The notes under the pieces: generated by a model
Databases searched by the model: none
The model's input: the letters and a program-made list of their open reading frames with translations, nothing else
What the model was told of the DNA's origin: nothing
Position numbers and translations under genes: made by a program
Shown: in pieces, positions 43,277 through 51,037 of the stretch
How the letters are laid out: each line of letters opens with the position of its first letter
Position numbering within the stretch: the first letter of the stretch is position 1
Source: Aliidongia sp035943795
GTDB taxonomy: Bacteria > Pseudomonadota > Alphaproteobacteria > ATCC43930 > CGMCC-115725
Direction: 5' to 3'
DNA length: 64,000 nt
Assembly: GCF_035943795.1 (NCBI RefSeq)
Contig: NZ_DASZBY010000093.1
Span: 1-64,000, forward strand

Positions 43277-44271
43277 GGCGCCCGCCCGACTTGTTGGAGA
43301 TAGACCGCCGCCAGGATGACCGCGGCTTTGACCACCAGTGCCGCTGCGTCGGGCACGCCGTGGGACAGCAGCGTATAGCGCAGCAGCTGGATGATGAGCG
43401 CGCCCAGCAGCGTGCCGATGATCGAGGCGCGTCCGCCGGTCAATGCCGTGCCGCCGACCGCGACCGCCGCGATTGCGTCGAGTTCCATGCCGAGGCCGAC
43501 GAGATTGGCGTCGGACGAGGAATTGATCGCGATCACGATCAGCCCGGCGATGCCCGACAGCAGGCCGGACACGGCGTAGACCAGGATCGTGATGCGCGCG
43601 ACGGGCAGACCGGCGAGCCGCGCCGCAGCCTCGTTTCCGCCGATTGCGAGCAATTGCCGGCCATAGAGCGTGCGGCGGATGGCCCATGCCGCCAGCCCCA
43701 CCACCACCGCCATCAGCCAGACCTGGATCGGCACGCCCAGCACGCGACCCAGCCCCAGCGCGTGGAAACTGGCGTTGTGGAAGGCCTGCAGATTGCCGTT
43801 GGTCATGACCTGCGCGATGCCGCGCCCGGCGATGAACAGCACGAGGGTGGCCACGATCGGCTGAATGCGGAAGCGGGCGACGAGCCAGCCGTTGAAGCTG
43901 CCGAACGCCATCGCGACCAGGACCGGCACGAAGAAGGCGAGCACATCCGCGAACGGGCCCGGCCCGATCCCCAGCAGCCGCCCGGCAAAAATGAGCGGCG
44001 CCAGCGCGCCGGCAATCGCCATCAGCGAACCGACCGACAGATCGATGCCGCCCGTGGCGATGACCATGGTCATGCCGACCGCGACGATGACGATGGTCGT
44101 CACTTGCGTCAGGTTGACGTAGAGCGTCTGCAGGCTGATGAAATGCGGCGTCGCGACCAGGTTGAATAGAAGAAGGATGGCAAGCGCCAGAACGACACCG
44201 CCCAGGGGACCGCCGCGCGGCATGGCCAGACGCAGGCGACGGCGGGACGCCACGATCTCAAGCTCCTGCAC
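43273..44271 (-). CDS. ytfT: Sugar ABC transporter permease, YtfT-like
   Basis: Permease of 332 residues with the same family motifs as its partner: VAVGMTMVIATGGIDLSVGSLMAIAG, AIGGNEAAARLAGLPVARITI, and AVAVGGTALTGGRASIIGTLLGAL. I prefer the GTG at 44271, preceded by GGAGGAG, over ATG 44301, which would overlap the ATPase gene by 44 bp; the choice does not affect the conserved part. It forms a heterodimer with the YjfF-like permease. Confidence 0.88.
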   Translation of the reverse strand: MQELEIVASRRRLRLAMPRGGPLGGVVLALAILLLFNLVATPHFISLQTLYVNLTQVTTIVIVAVGMTMVIATGGIDLSVGSLMAIAGALAPLIFAGRLLGIGPGPFADVLAFFVPVLVAMAFGSFNGWLVARFRIQPIVATLVLFIAGRGIAQVMTNGNLQAFHNASFHALGLGRVLGVPIQVWLMAVVVGLAAWAIRRTLYGRQLLAIGGNEAAARLAGLPVARITILVYAVSGLLSGIAGLIVIAINSSSDANLVGLGMELDAIAAVAVGGTALTGGRASIIGTLLGALIIQLLRYTLLSHGVPDAAALVVKAAVILAAVYLQQVGRAP

Positions 44272-45802
44272 GGCTCTCCTCCCCCGTCGGGGCGAGCCCA
44301 TGGGCCATGGCGTTCATGATGGCATGCTCGCTCGCCGCATCATGGTCGAAGGCGGCGACCGAGCGGCCGTCCCGCAAGACGCTCACCCGATGGCAGCCCT
44401 CGGTCAATTCCTCGAGCTCCGACGAGATCATCAGGACGCCGAGCCCGTCCCGGGCGAGCTCGCGGATCAAGGCCTGGATCTCGGCCTTGGCGGCGACGTC
44501 GATCCCCCGGGTCGGTTCGTCCAGGATCAGCAGCTTGGGCTGCAGGCACAGCCAGCGCGCCAGCAGCACTTTCTGCTGATTGCCGCCCGACAGCTCGCGG
44601 ATCTTCTGTTCGGAACTGGCGAGCCTGATGCCCAGGCGCTTGATCAGCCGATCGACGATCTCGCGCTGGCGTGCCTGGTCGATCACGCCGCGACGCGTCA
44701 GTTGCGGCAGCAGCGCCAGGGTCAGGTTGTCCCTGACCGACATGTCGGGCACGATGCCTTCGGTCTTGCGATCCTCCGAGCAGAAACCGATGCCGGCGCG
44801 GATCGCGTCGCGGCTGCTGCGGAAACCGGCCGCCGCACCGTCGACGCGGATCGTCCCGCCTTGCGGCCGGTCGGCGCCGAAGATCGCGCGGGCGGTTTCG
44901 GTCCGGCCCGATCCCAGCAGGCCGGCCAGGCCCACGATCTCGCCCGCGCGAACGTCGAGATCGACGCCGGCGACGCGCGGCGCCGATTTCAGCCCGGCCA
45001 CCTCCAGCACCTTGTGGGGGCGTGGGGCGAAATCCTCGTCGAAGGCAGTGGCGCCGAACCGCTTCACCTCTTCCAGACTACGCCCGAGCATGGCCGCGAC
45101 CAGTTCGAGCTTGCCGATGCTCGCCATCGGCTGATCCGCGACCGTCATGCCGTCCCGCATGATCGTGACCCGGTCGCACACCGCGTAAAGCTCGTCCAGC
45201 CGATGGCTGACGAAGATCACGCCGATGCCGCGCGCCTTCAATTGCCGGATCACACCGAACAGCACCGCCACCTCGCGATCGTCAAGCGACGAGGTCGGTT
45301 CATCCATGACCACGAGCCGGGCCTGCTGGTCGAGGGCCCGGGCGATCGCGACCATCTGCTGGGTCGCTGTATTGAAGCGGTGCAACGGCTGGCGGACATC
45401 GATGGAAACGTCGAACTGGGCCAAGAGCGCCGCGGCCTGGGCGTGCATGCGGCGCCAGTCGATCAGGCCCCAGCGCCGCGGCTCCCGGCCGAGAAAGATG
45501 TTCTCGGCAACCGATCGCAACGGCACCAGGTTGATTTCCTGATAGATCGTCGCGATGCCGCCGGCCTGGGCTTCCTGGGGCGTGCGGAACGCGACCGGCC
45601 GGCCGTCGAACCGTATCGAGCCGCGGTCGAGGGCAACCGCGCCGGTCAGCACTTTGATCAGCGTCGACTTGCCGGCGCCGTTCTGGCCGATCAGGGCCAG
45701 CACCTCGCCGCGCGCGACGGTCAGGCTCGCCTCCTTGAGCGCCGCCACGCCCGAGAAGCTCTTGGCGATGCCGGACATCGAAAGCAGGATATCGTCGGTC
45801 AT
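44258..45802 (-). CDS. ytfR: Sugar ABC transporter ATPase with two nucleotide-binding domains, YtfR-like
   Basis: Tandem ATPase of 514 residues. The first domain has Walker A GQNGAGKSTL (about 36-45) and Walker B ARLVVMDEPTSSLDD; the second has the degenerate P-loop LLGSGRTETAR expected in this family and the signature LSGGNQQKVLLARWL with LLILDEPTRGIDVAAKAEI. Length and layout are those of RbsA/YtfR. A GGAGG ribosome site precedes the ATG by 4 nt. It is separated from the binding-protein gene by 57 bp containing a strong hairpin. Confidence 0.93.
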   Translation of the reverse strand: MTDDILLSMSGIAKSFSGVAALKEASLTVARGEVLALIGQNGAGKSTLIKVLTGAVALDRGSIRFDGRPVAFRTPQEAQAGGIATIYQEINLVPLRSVAENIFLGREPRRWGLIDWRRMHAQAAALLAQFDVSIDVRQPLHRFNTATQQMVAIARALDQQARLVVMDEPTSSLDDREVAVLFGVIRQLKARGIGVIFVSHRLDELYAVCDRVTIMRDGMTVADQPMASIGKLELVAAMLGRSLEEVKRFGATAFDEDFAPRPHKVLEVAGLKSAPRVAGVDLDVRAGEIVGLAGLLGSGRTETARAIFGADRPQGGTIRVDGAAAGFRSSRDAIRAGIGFCSEDRKTEGIVPDMSVRDNLTLALLPQLTRRGVIDQARQREIVDRLIKRLGIRLASSEQKIRELSGGNQQKVLLARWLCLQPKLLILDEPTRGIDVAAKAEIQALIRELARDGLGVLMISSELEELTEGCHRVSVLRDGRSVAAFDHDAASEHAIMNAMAHGLAPTGEESRAGA

Positions 45803-45820
45803 GGCACCTCCATCATCGGC

Positions 45821-45850
45821 TCGCGGGGGCAGTCCTGGCCACCCCCGCGA
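45821..45850 (-). repeat. Intercistronic hairpin between binding-protein and ATPase genes
   Basis: A perfect 9-bp GC stem (TCGCGGGGG/CCCCCGCGA, 45821-45829 with 45842-45850) with a 12-nt loop starts 10 nt after the binding-protein stop. It has no U-run, so it probably protects the upstream mRNA end and lowers downstream expression, as REP elements do after malE. Confidence 0.55.
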
Positions 45851-45859
45851 AGGCGCGTG

Positions 45860-46840
45860 TCAGTAGGAGCCTGCGAGGCTCTGGGCCGCGTTGGAAGAAT
45901 CGTAGAAGTGATCCTTGTTCACCACGATCGGCTCGATCTTCTTGCCGGCGGCGTAATCGGCCGCGGCTTCGAACGCGCCCGGACCGAAGCGTGGATTGCA
46001 CTCGACCGTCGCGCCCAGCTTGCCGTCGATGATCGCCTGCAGGCCGTCCTTCTCGCCGTCGATCGAGACGAGCGTGATATCCTTGCCCGGATGCCGTCCC
46101 GCCGCCTCGAGCGCGGTGATGGCGCCCAGCGCCATCTCGTCATTATGCGCAAAGACGGCAGTCGCTTCGGGATGGGCCTGCAGCAGGGTCTCCATCACCT
46201 GCCGCCCCTTGTCGCGGGTGAAGTCGCCGTCCTGGGATGCCACGATCTGCATGCCGGGTGATTTGGCGATCACCTCCATGAAGCCTTTCTTGCGGTCGTT
46301 CGCGGGCGAGGAACCGCTGGTACCCTGCAGTTCGATGATCTTGGCAGTGCCCCCGGTCTTCTTGACCAACCAGTCGGCGGCGCGCCGGCCCTCTTCCACG
46401 AAGTCCGAGCCGATGAACGAGACATAGTCCCGTCCGGCCTTGGCCAGGGTCGGGTCGACGCCACGGTCGATCAGGAACAACGGAATTCCGGCCTTCTTGG
46501 CCTTCATGACCGCGGGAATCAGCGGTTTTTCCTCGCGCGGACTGAGGAAGATCACGTCGACATGTTGGGCGATCATGGAATCCACGTCGGCGACCTGTTT
46601 CGCCGCGGAGCTGTTCGCATCCGTGTAGACGAGCTGCCAGCCGCGCTTCGCCGCCTCATCCTTCATGCTCTGCGTCTGGGCAAGACGCCACGGATTGTTG
46701 CTCTCGGTCTGGGCAAATCCAACCTTGTAGGTGGGCTTTTCCTTGAGCTTGGGCAGGTCATCCGCCCTGGCCATGGGTGCCGCCACGAGGGCGGCGAGAC
46801 AGGCGGCCGCAATGAACAACCCCGAACGTTTGCCGTCCAT
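45860..46840 (-). CDS. ytfQ: Sugar ABC transporter substrate-binding protein, YtfQ-like
   Basis: Periplasmic binding protein of 326 residues. The signal peptide ends at ARA about residue 26. Characteristic stretches: KVGFAQTESNNPWRLAQT, QHVDVIFLSPREEKPLIP, PLFLIDRGVD, IIELQGTSGSSPANDRKKGF, DGDFTRDKGRQVME and VFAHNDEMALGAI, which align well with E. coli YtfQ (galactofuranose binding). I placed the start at 46840, with GGAGG about 9 nt upstream; the open frame extending to 47665 is a shadow of the enamidase gene. First gene of the operon. Confidence 0.92.
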   Translation of the reverse strand: MDGKRSGLFIAAACLAALVAAPMARADDLPKLKEKPTYKVGFAQTESNNPWRLAQTQSMKDEAAKRGWQLVYTDANSSAAKQVADVDSMIAQHVDVIFLSPREEKPLIPAVMKAKKAGIPLFLIDRGVDPTLAKAGRDYVSFIGSDFVEEGRRAADWLVKKTGGTAKIIELQGTSGSSPANDRKKGFMEVIAKSPGMQIVASQDGDFTRDKGRQVMETLLQAHPEATAVFAHNDEMALGAITALEAAGRHPGKDITLVSIDGEKDGLQAIIDGKLGATVECNPRFGPGAFEAAADYAAGKKIEPIVVNKDHFYDSSNAAQSLAGSY

Positions 46841-46906
46841 GCCTTGGGTCCTCCCTATTTGCCTACTTGATCGATGCTCTGGTGGCACCGTCGATCGCAG
46901 AGTGAA

Positions 46907-46925
46907 GACAGAGCGAATCACTGTC
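46907..46925. promoter_or_regulatory. Operator candidate for the ytfQ operon
   Basis: GACAGAGCGAATCACTGTC is an imperfect 19 bp palindrome (6 of 9 pairs). It lies about 9-27 nt downstream of the predicted ytfQ transcription start, a usual place for LacI-type repression of sugar transport operons. Confidence 0.35.
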
Positions 46926-46939
46926 AATATGTATGAGTA

Positions 46940-46967
46940 ATTATTCGTTAACCTTGTTTTTTGCCAA
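46940..46967 (-). promoter_or_regulatory. ytfQ promoter
   Basis: Reading the minus strand, TTGGCA (46967-46962) and AATAAT (46945-46940) are spaced 16 bp; each matches sigma-70 consensus at 5 of 6 positions. It lies in a markedly AT-rich patch about 95 bp before the ytfQ start. Confidence 0.65.
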
Positions 46968-47077
46968 CCAGTAGGCCGAATTCCTCGGAATTTACTCCGG
47001 ATTTTTTGTGGATTTGTTCCTGCCGGCAACACGCATTGAGGGTATTGGCAATGCGCTTGCTCTTGTTCGATCGAGAA

Positions 47078-47095
47078 TCGTTCGTATACTAACGA
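47078..47095. promoter_or_regulatory. Palindromic operator in the enamidase promoter
   Basis: TCGTTCGTATACTAACGA is an 18 bp palindrome with a single mismatched pair. It contains TATACT (47085-47090), a plausible -10, so binding would block transcription. The core TTnGTATACnAA recurs in the promoter of the molybdenum-hydroxylase operon (61579-61594). Confidence 0.65.
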
Positions 47096-47120
47096 CGAGC
47101 GATTGACCCGGGAGGCGATG

Positions 47121-48320
47121 ATGGCGCATGACGAACCGGCGAAACAGGATGGCACGGCCAAGCTGGTCATCCGCAACATCGGCCTGCTGCTGAGCGGCGA
47201 TCTGGCCCGGCCGATTCTCGATGCGGACACCATCGTCTCGGTCGGTGGACGGATCACGGCGATCGGCCGCGAGAAGGACGTCGACACCGAGGGCGCCCAT
47301 ACCCTGATCGACGCGAACGGCGCCGCGGTCGCCCCGGGCCTGATCGACAGCCATGTCCACCCGGTCGTCGGCGATTGGACCCCGCGCCAGAACCAGATCG
47401 GCTGGATCGACAGCAGCCTGCACGGCGGCGTCACCACCATGATCTCGGCCGGCGAGGTGCATACGCCCGGCCGGCCCAAGGATATCGTCGGCCTCAAGGC
47501 CATGGCGATCTTCCACCAACGCGCCTTCGCCAATGCCCGCCCGTCCGGCGTGAAGCTGCTGGCCGGGGCGCCTGTGATCGAACAGGGCATGGTCGAGTCC
47601 GATTTCAAGGAACTGGCCGAGGCCGGCGTCAAGCTGCTGGGCGAGGTCGGCCTCGGCAGCGTCAAGGCTGGCTACGAAGCGAAGCAGATGGTCGCCTGGG
47701 CGCGCAAATACGGCATCCAGTCGACCATCCATACCGGCGGCCCGTCGATCCCCGGCTCCGGCCTGATCGACAAGGACGTGGTGCTGGAGGCCGACGCGGA
47801 CATCATCGGCCATATCAACGGCGGCCACACGGCACTGCCCGACGATCAGATCACCTGCCTGTGCGAGAGCTGCCATCGCGGCCTGGAACTGGTCCATAAC
47901 GGCAACGAACGGTCCGCGCTGCATACGCTGCGCGTCGCCAAAGGACTGGGCCAGCTCGAACGCGTCATCCTGGGCACCGACGGCCCCGCGGGATCCGGCG
48001 TGCAGCCGCTGGGCATCCTGCGAATGATCGCGATGCTGTCATCGCTGGGCGACGTTCCGGCCGAAATCGCCTTCTGCTTCGCCACCGGCAATACGGCGCG
48101 GATGCGCGAGCTCGACAGCGGGTTGATCGAGGTAGGCCGGTCCGCCGATTTCGTGCTGATGGACAAGGCGCAGCATTCGCCCGGCAAGCATCTGCTCGAC
48201 AGCGTGCAACTGGGCGACCTGCCGGGCGTCGGCATGACCATCATCGACGGCGTCGTGCGCAGCCTGCGCAGCCGCAACACGCCGCCGGCGACGAGAGTGC
48301 CGATCATGGTCAAGGGATAG
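47121..48320 (+). CDS. ena: Amidohydrolase homologous to enamidase (6-oxo-1,4,5,6-tetrahydronicotinate hydrolase)
   Basis: Metal-dependent amidohydrolase of 399 residues. Metal-site motifs: HVH at residues 78-80 (IDSHVHP), bridging glutamate in GEVGLGS, histidines in TIHTGGPSIPGSG and HINGGHT, and the aspartate in LGTDGPAGSG. Surrounding text (LHGGVTTMISAGEVHTPGRPKD, NARPSGVKLLAGA, RNTPPA at the end) closely follows the Eubacterium barkeri enamidase, which opens the reduced nicotinate ring to 2-formylglutarate and ammonia. ATG 47121 has GGGAGG 5 nt upstream; a TTG at 47103 lacks one. It is divergent from ytfQ. The linked Hnr and hydroxylase genes strengthen the assignment. Confidence 0.87.
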   Translation: MAHDEPAKQDGTAKLVIRNIGLLLSGDLARPILDADTIVSVGGRITAIGREKDVDTEGAHTLIDANGAAVAPGLIDSHVHPVVGDWTPRQNQIGWIDSSLHGGVTTMISAGEVHTPGRPKDIVGLKAMAIFHQRAFANARPSGVKLLAGAPVIEQGMVESDFKELAEAGVKLLGEVGLGSVKAGYEAKQMVAWARKYGIQSTIHTGGPSIPGSGLIDKDVVLEADADIIGHINGGHTALPDDQITCLCESCHRGLELVHNGNERSALHTLRVAKGLGQLERVILGTDGPAGSGVQPLGILRMIAMLSSLGDVPAEIAFCFATGNTARMRELDSGLIEVGRSADFVLMDKAQHSPGKHLLDSVQLGDLPGVGMTIIDGVVRSLRSRNTPPATRVPIMVKG

Positions 48321-48464
48321 GCACCCGCCGGAATTTACCGAGCGACGCGGCTCCGATCACTCTGGCCGGAGTGACCAGTGGCGACCCTGCACGTGCCCGG
48401 CGGGCCGCATGGCGCCTTGACGGCGCTTCTCCGACGGCTGCACCGGGCCGAGACTGCGCAGGAC

Positions 48465-48995
48465 TTAGGCGCTCTTTCCCCGTTCGATCGCCTCGGTGAT
48501 CAACTGCCGAGCCTCCGCCGCATCGCCCCAGCCGGCGACCTTGACCCATTTACCTTCTTCCAGATCCTTATAGTGCTCGAAGAAGTGCCAGATCTGCTCG
48601 AGCGTGATCTCCGGCAGATCCGTGTAGTTCGTGATCTTGAGGTAGCGCTTGGTGAGCGTAGGAGATGGCACCGCGATGATCTTCTCGTCGCCGCCGCCGT
48701 CGTCTTCCATCCTCAATACGCCCACGGGCCTCACATTGATGACGGCACCGGGTACGATCGGCCGTGTATTCGCGACCAGTACGTCGATCGGGTCGCCGTC
48801 CAGCGACAGCGTATGCGGCACGAAACCGTAATTCCCAGGATAGCGCATCGGCGTATGCAGGAACCGATCGACGAACAGCGTGCCCGCGGCCTTGTTCATC
48901 TCGTACTTGATCGGCTCCCCGCCGATCGCGACCTCAACGATGACGTTGACATCTTCCGGGGGATTGTCGCCGATGGGAATGGCGTCGAGGCGCAT
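48465..48995 (-). CDS. ppa: Inorganic pyrophosphatase
   Basis: Family-I soluble pyrophosphatase of 176 residues hydrolysing pyrophosphate. Signature residues are present: EVAIGGEPIKYEMNK, RYPGNYGFVPHTLSLDGDPIDVLV (the D-x-D-P-x-D-V-L motif), VGVLRMEDDGGGDEKIIAVP and HFFEHYKDLEEGKWVKV. AGGAAA precedes the ATG. It is a housekeeping gene lodged between the enamidase gene and the MarR-ended operon, transcribed with neither by necessity. 144 bp without a gene separate its stop from the enamidase stop. Confidence 0.95.
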   Translation of the reverse strand: MRLDAIPIGDNPPEDVNVIVEVAIGGEPIKYEMNKAAGTLFVDRFLHTPMRYPGNYGFVPHTLSLDGDPIDVLVANTRPIVPGAVINVRPVGVLRMEDDGGGDEKIIAVPSPTLTKRYLKITNYTDLPEITLEQIWHFFEHYKDLEEGKWVKVAGWGDAAEARQLITEAIERGKSA

Positions 48996-49023
48996 GAACC
49001 GTTTCCTGTAGCAGTTATCTTTT

Positions 49024-49050
49024 CAAAGACTGAAGGCCAAGCCGGCCTTC
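49024..49050 (-). terminator. Possible terminator at the end of the large catabolic operon
   Basis: A perfect 7-bp stem GAAGGCC/GGCCTTC (49032-49038 with 49044-49050), loop of 5, lies 21 bp past the MarR stop. On the minus strand it is followed by AGTCTTTG, a weak U-run. Confidence 0.45.
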
Positions 49051-49071
49051 GAGACGTGTCGCAGTCACTTC

Positions 49072-49527
49072 CTACCGCAGCTTCTCCAACAGCGCCAGCA
49101 ACTGCGCCTGCTCGGCAGGGTCCAGCGGCGCCAGGGTCTCGTCGGTAATGCGGCCGGCGGCCGGGATCGCGCGCGACGCGGCGGCGCGCCCGAGTTCTGT
49201 GAGGGCCACCATCAGCAGGCGGCCGTCGTCGGGATCGGGGCTGGTCTCGGTCAATCCGCGTTTGGTCAGGCGATCGATCACGCCCTTGATCGTGGCGCCA
49301 TCCATCGCGGTCAGGCGACCCAGCTTGTTCTGAGAACAGGGGCCGAGTTCGGTCAGCTTGGCGAGGGCAGCGAACTGGGTCGGCGTCAGTTCCTCGACCA
49401 TGTGCGACGCGAAGATCGTCGTATGGCGCTGCATCGCCTGGCGCAGGATGAAGCCCACCTGCCGATCGAGCTGGTAAGGCGCGCTCGCGCGACGACGGCG
49501 CGGCGTCTCGGTCGGGTCGACGGACAT
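49072..49527 (-). CDS. MarR-family transcriptional regulator
   Basis: Winged-helix regulator of 151 residues: dimerisation helices at the ends, recognition region CSQNKLGRLTAMDGATIKGVIDRLTKRGL, and wing SPDPDDGRLLMVALT. MarR proteins typically sense aromatic or heterocyclic acids and bind palindromes in their own promoters. It ends an apparent operon that begins at the FAD subunit gene, 44 bp after livF. GGAGG lies just before ATG 49527. It is the best candidate to bind the shared TTnGTATACnAA sites at 47078 and 61579 (inference). Confidence 0.88.
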   Translation of the reverse strand: MSVDPTETPRRRRASAPYQLDRQVGFILRQAMQRHTTIFASHMVEELTPTQFAALAKLTELGPCSQNKLGRLTAMDGATIKGVIDRLTKRGLTETSPDPDDGRLLMVALTELGRAAASRAIPAAGRITDETLAPLDPAEQAQLLALLEKLR

Positions 49528-49571
49528 GGTTCCTCCGGGGCCTGCGGCCGGTCTTTTCTGGTTCTTCCCTA

Positions 49572-50273
49572 TCACACGGCGAGGTAGGCGTCGCGGATCG
49601 CTTCGTTCGCGTCGATCTCGGCGATGGTGCCGGAGAACCGCACCCGCCCCTTCTCGATGATATAGGCCCGATCCGAGATCAGCCGGGCGAAATGCAGGTT
49701 CTGCTCCGAGATCACCATGCTCAGGCCCTCGCGCTTCATGGCGATGATCGCCTCGGCCATCTGCTCGACGATCTTCGGCGCCAGCCCCTCGGACGGTTCG
49801 TCGAGCAGGACCAGCGACGGATTGCCCATGAGCGTGCGGGCGATGGTCAGCATCTGCTGCTCGCCGCCGCTCATCCGCCCGCCCAGGCGGCGGCGCATCT
49901 CGCCGAGGTTGGGAAACAACGTGTAGAGCTTGTCCGGGTCCCAGGTCGGCGCGCCCAACCGGGGCTTCTGCCGACCGACCGACAGGTTTTCCTCGACCGT
50001 CAGCTCGGTGAAGATGCGCCGGTCCTCCGGCACGTAGCCCAGGCCCAGCCGGGCGATTTCGTAGGAGGCGGCCGTCGAGATGTCGGCTTCGCCGAACCGG
50101 ACCCGGCCGCGCCGGGCCGGCACCAGGCCGGCGATCGAGCGGAAGGTCGTCGATTTGCCTGCACCGTTGCGGCCGAGCAGGGCCACGACCTCGCCTGGCG
50201 CCACGTCGAGGGCCACGTCGAACAGGATATGCGCCGGCCCGTAGAAGCTGTTGAGGCCCTCGACCGTCAGCAT
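49572..50273 (-). CDS. livF: Branched-chain-type ABC transporter ATPase, LivF-like
   Basis: ATPase of 233 residues. Walker A is GRNGAGKSTTF, the signature MSGGEQQMLTIARTL, Walker B LVLLDEPSEGLAP, and the switch region ISEQNLHFA (a Gln/Asn-rich loop as in LivF rather than a histidine switch). ATG 50273 overlaps the livG stop by one base. It works with LivG as a heterodimer under the fused permease. The associated catabolic genes suggest that the cargo is the heterocyclic acid they degrade, not an amino acid. Confidence 0.92.
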   Translation of the reverse strand: MLTVEGLNSFYGPAHILFDVALDVAPGEVVALLGRNGAGKSTTFRSIAGLVPARRGRVRFGEADISTAASYEIARLGLGYVPEDRRIFTELTVEENLSVGRQKPRLGAPTWDPDKLYTLFPNLGEMRRRLGGRMSGGEQQMLTIARTLMGNPSLVLLDEPSEGLAPKIVEQMAEAIIAMKREGLSMVISEQNLHFARLISDRAYIIEKGRVRFSGTIAEIDANEAIRDAYLAV

Positions 50274-51037
50274 CACGACGCCGCCTCCGCATGGTAGAGC
50301 CGGCCTTCGCCCAGATAGATCGCGCGCACCTGCTCGTTGGCGCGCACCTCGGCCGGCGTGCCTTCGGCGATCAGCGTGCCGCGGTTCAGCACCATGATCC
50401 GGTCGGCATGTTCGAACACCACGTCCATGTCGTGCTCGGTGAACAGCACGCCCATGCGCTTTGCCTGGGCGATGTCGGCGGTCAGCCGCATCAGCGCGAT
50501 GCGCTCGCGCGGCGCCATGCCGGCGGTCGGTTCGTCCATCAGCAGCAGCTTCGGGTCGTTCGCCAAGGCAACCGCCAGCTCGACGCGCTTCAGGTCGCCA
50601 TAGGCAAGCTCGCCGCACGGCCGCTCCGCCGCGTCCGCCATGCCGACCAGGGCGAGCAGCCGATCCGCCTCGGCCACGTCGAGCCGGCCGGCGAAGCGCC
50701 AGAGATCGCCGATCGCCCGGCCGTGGGACAAGAGCGCCATCTGCACGTTCTCGCGCACGGTCATCGAGCCGAAGGTCTGGGTGATCTGGAACGTCCGGCC
50801 GACGCCCAGCCGCCAGATCGCGCGCGGTGCCAGGCCGACCAACTCGCGCCCATCCAGCCGCACGCTGCCCTGGTCGGGCTTGATCTGCCCGTTCAGCATG
50901 TTGAAGCAGGTGCTCTTGCCGGCGCCGTTCGGCCCGATCAACGCCAGGATCTCGCCGGCGGCGAGCGTGAATTCGACGCCGCGCACCGCATCGATCCCGC
51001 CGAAGGATTTGCGCAGGCCCGCGACCTCAAGCAGCAT
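50273..51037 (-). CDS. livG: Branched-chain-type ABC transporter ATPase, LivG-like
   Basis: ATPase of 254 residues. Walker A is GPNGAGKSTCFNMLNG; VGRTFQITQTFGSMTVRENVQ is typical of LivG. The signature is degenerate (CGELAYGDLKRVELAVALA), as in the family, and Walker B is LLLMDEPTAGMAP with a histidine switch in LFTEHDMDVVFEHADR. It overlaps the permease gene by 11 bp and livF by one base, so the transporter genes form a tight unit. Confidence 0.92.
   Translation of the reverse strand: MLLEVAGLRKSFGGIDAVRGVEFTLAAGEILALIGPNGAGKSTCFNMLNGQIKPDQGSVRLDGRELVGLAPRAIWRLGVGRTFQITQTFGSMTVRENVQMALLSHGRAIGDLWRFAGRLDVAEADRLLALVGMADAAERPCGELAYGDLKRVELAVALANDPKLLLMDEPTAGMAPRERIALMRLTADIAQAKRMGVLFTEHDMDVVFEHADRIMVLNRGTLIAEGTPAEVRANEQVRAIYLGEGRLYHAEAAS

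Noticed and set aside
47103..47120. TTG 47103 as enamidase start
   Set aside because: No ribosome site before it, whereas GGGAGG lies 5 nt before ATG 47121.
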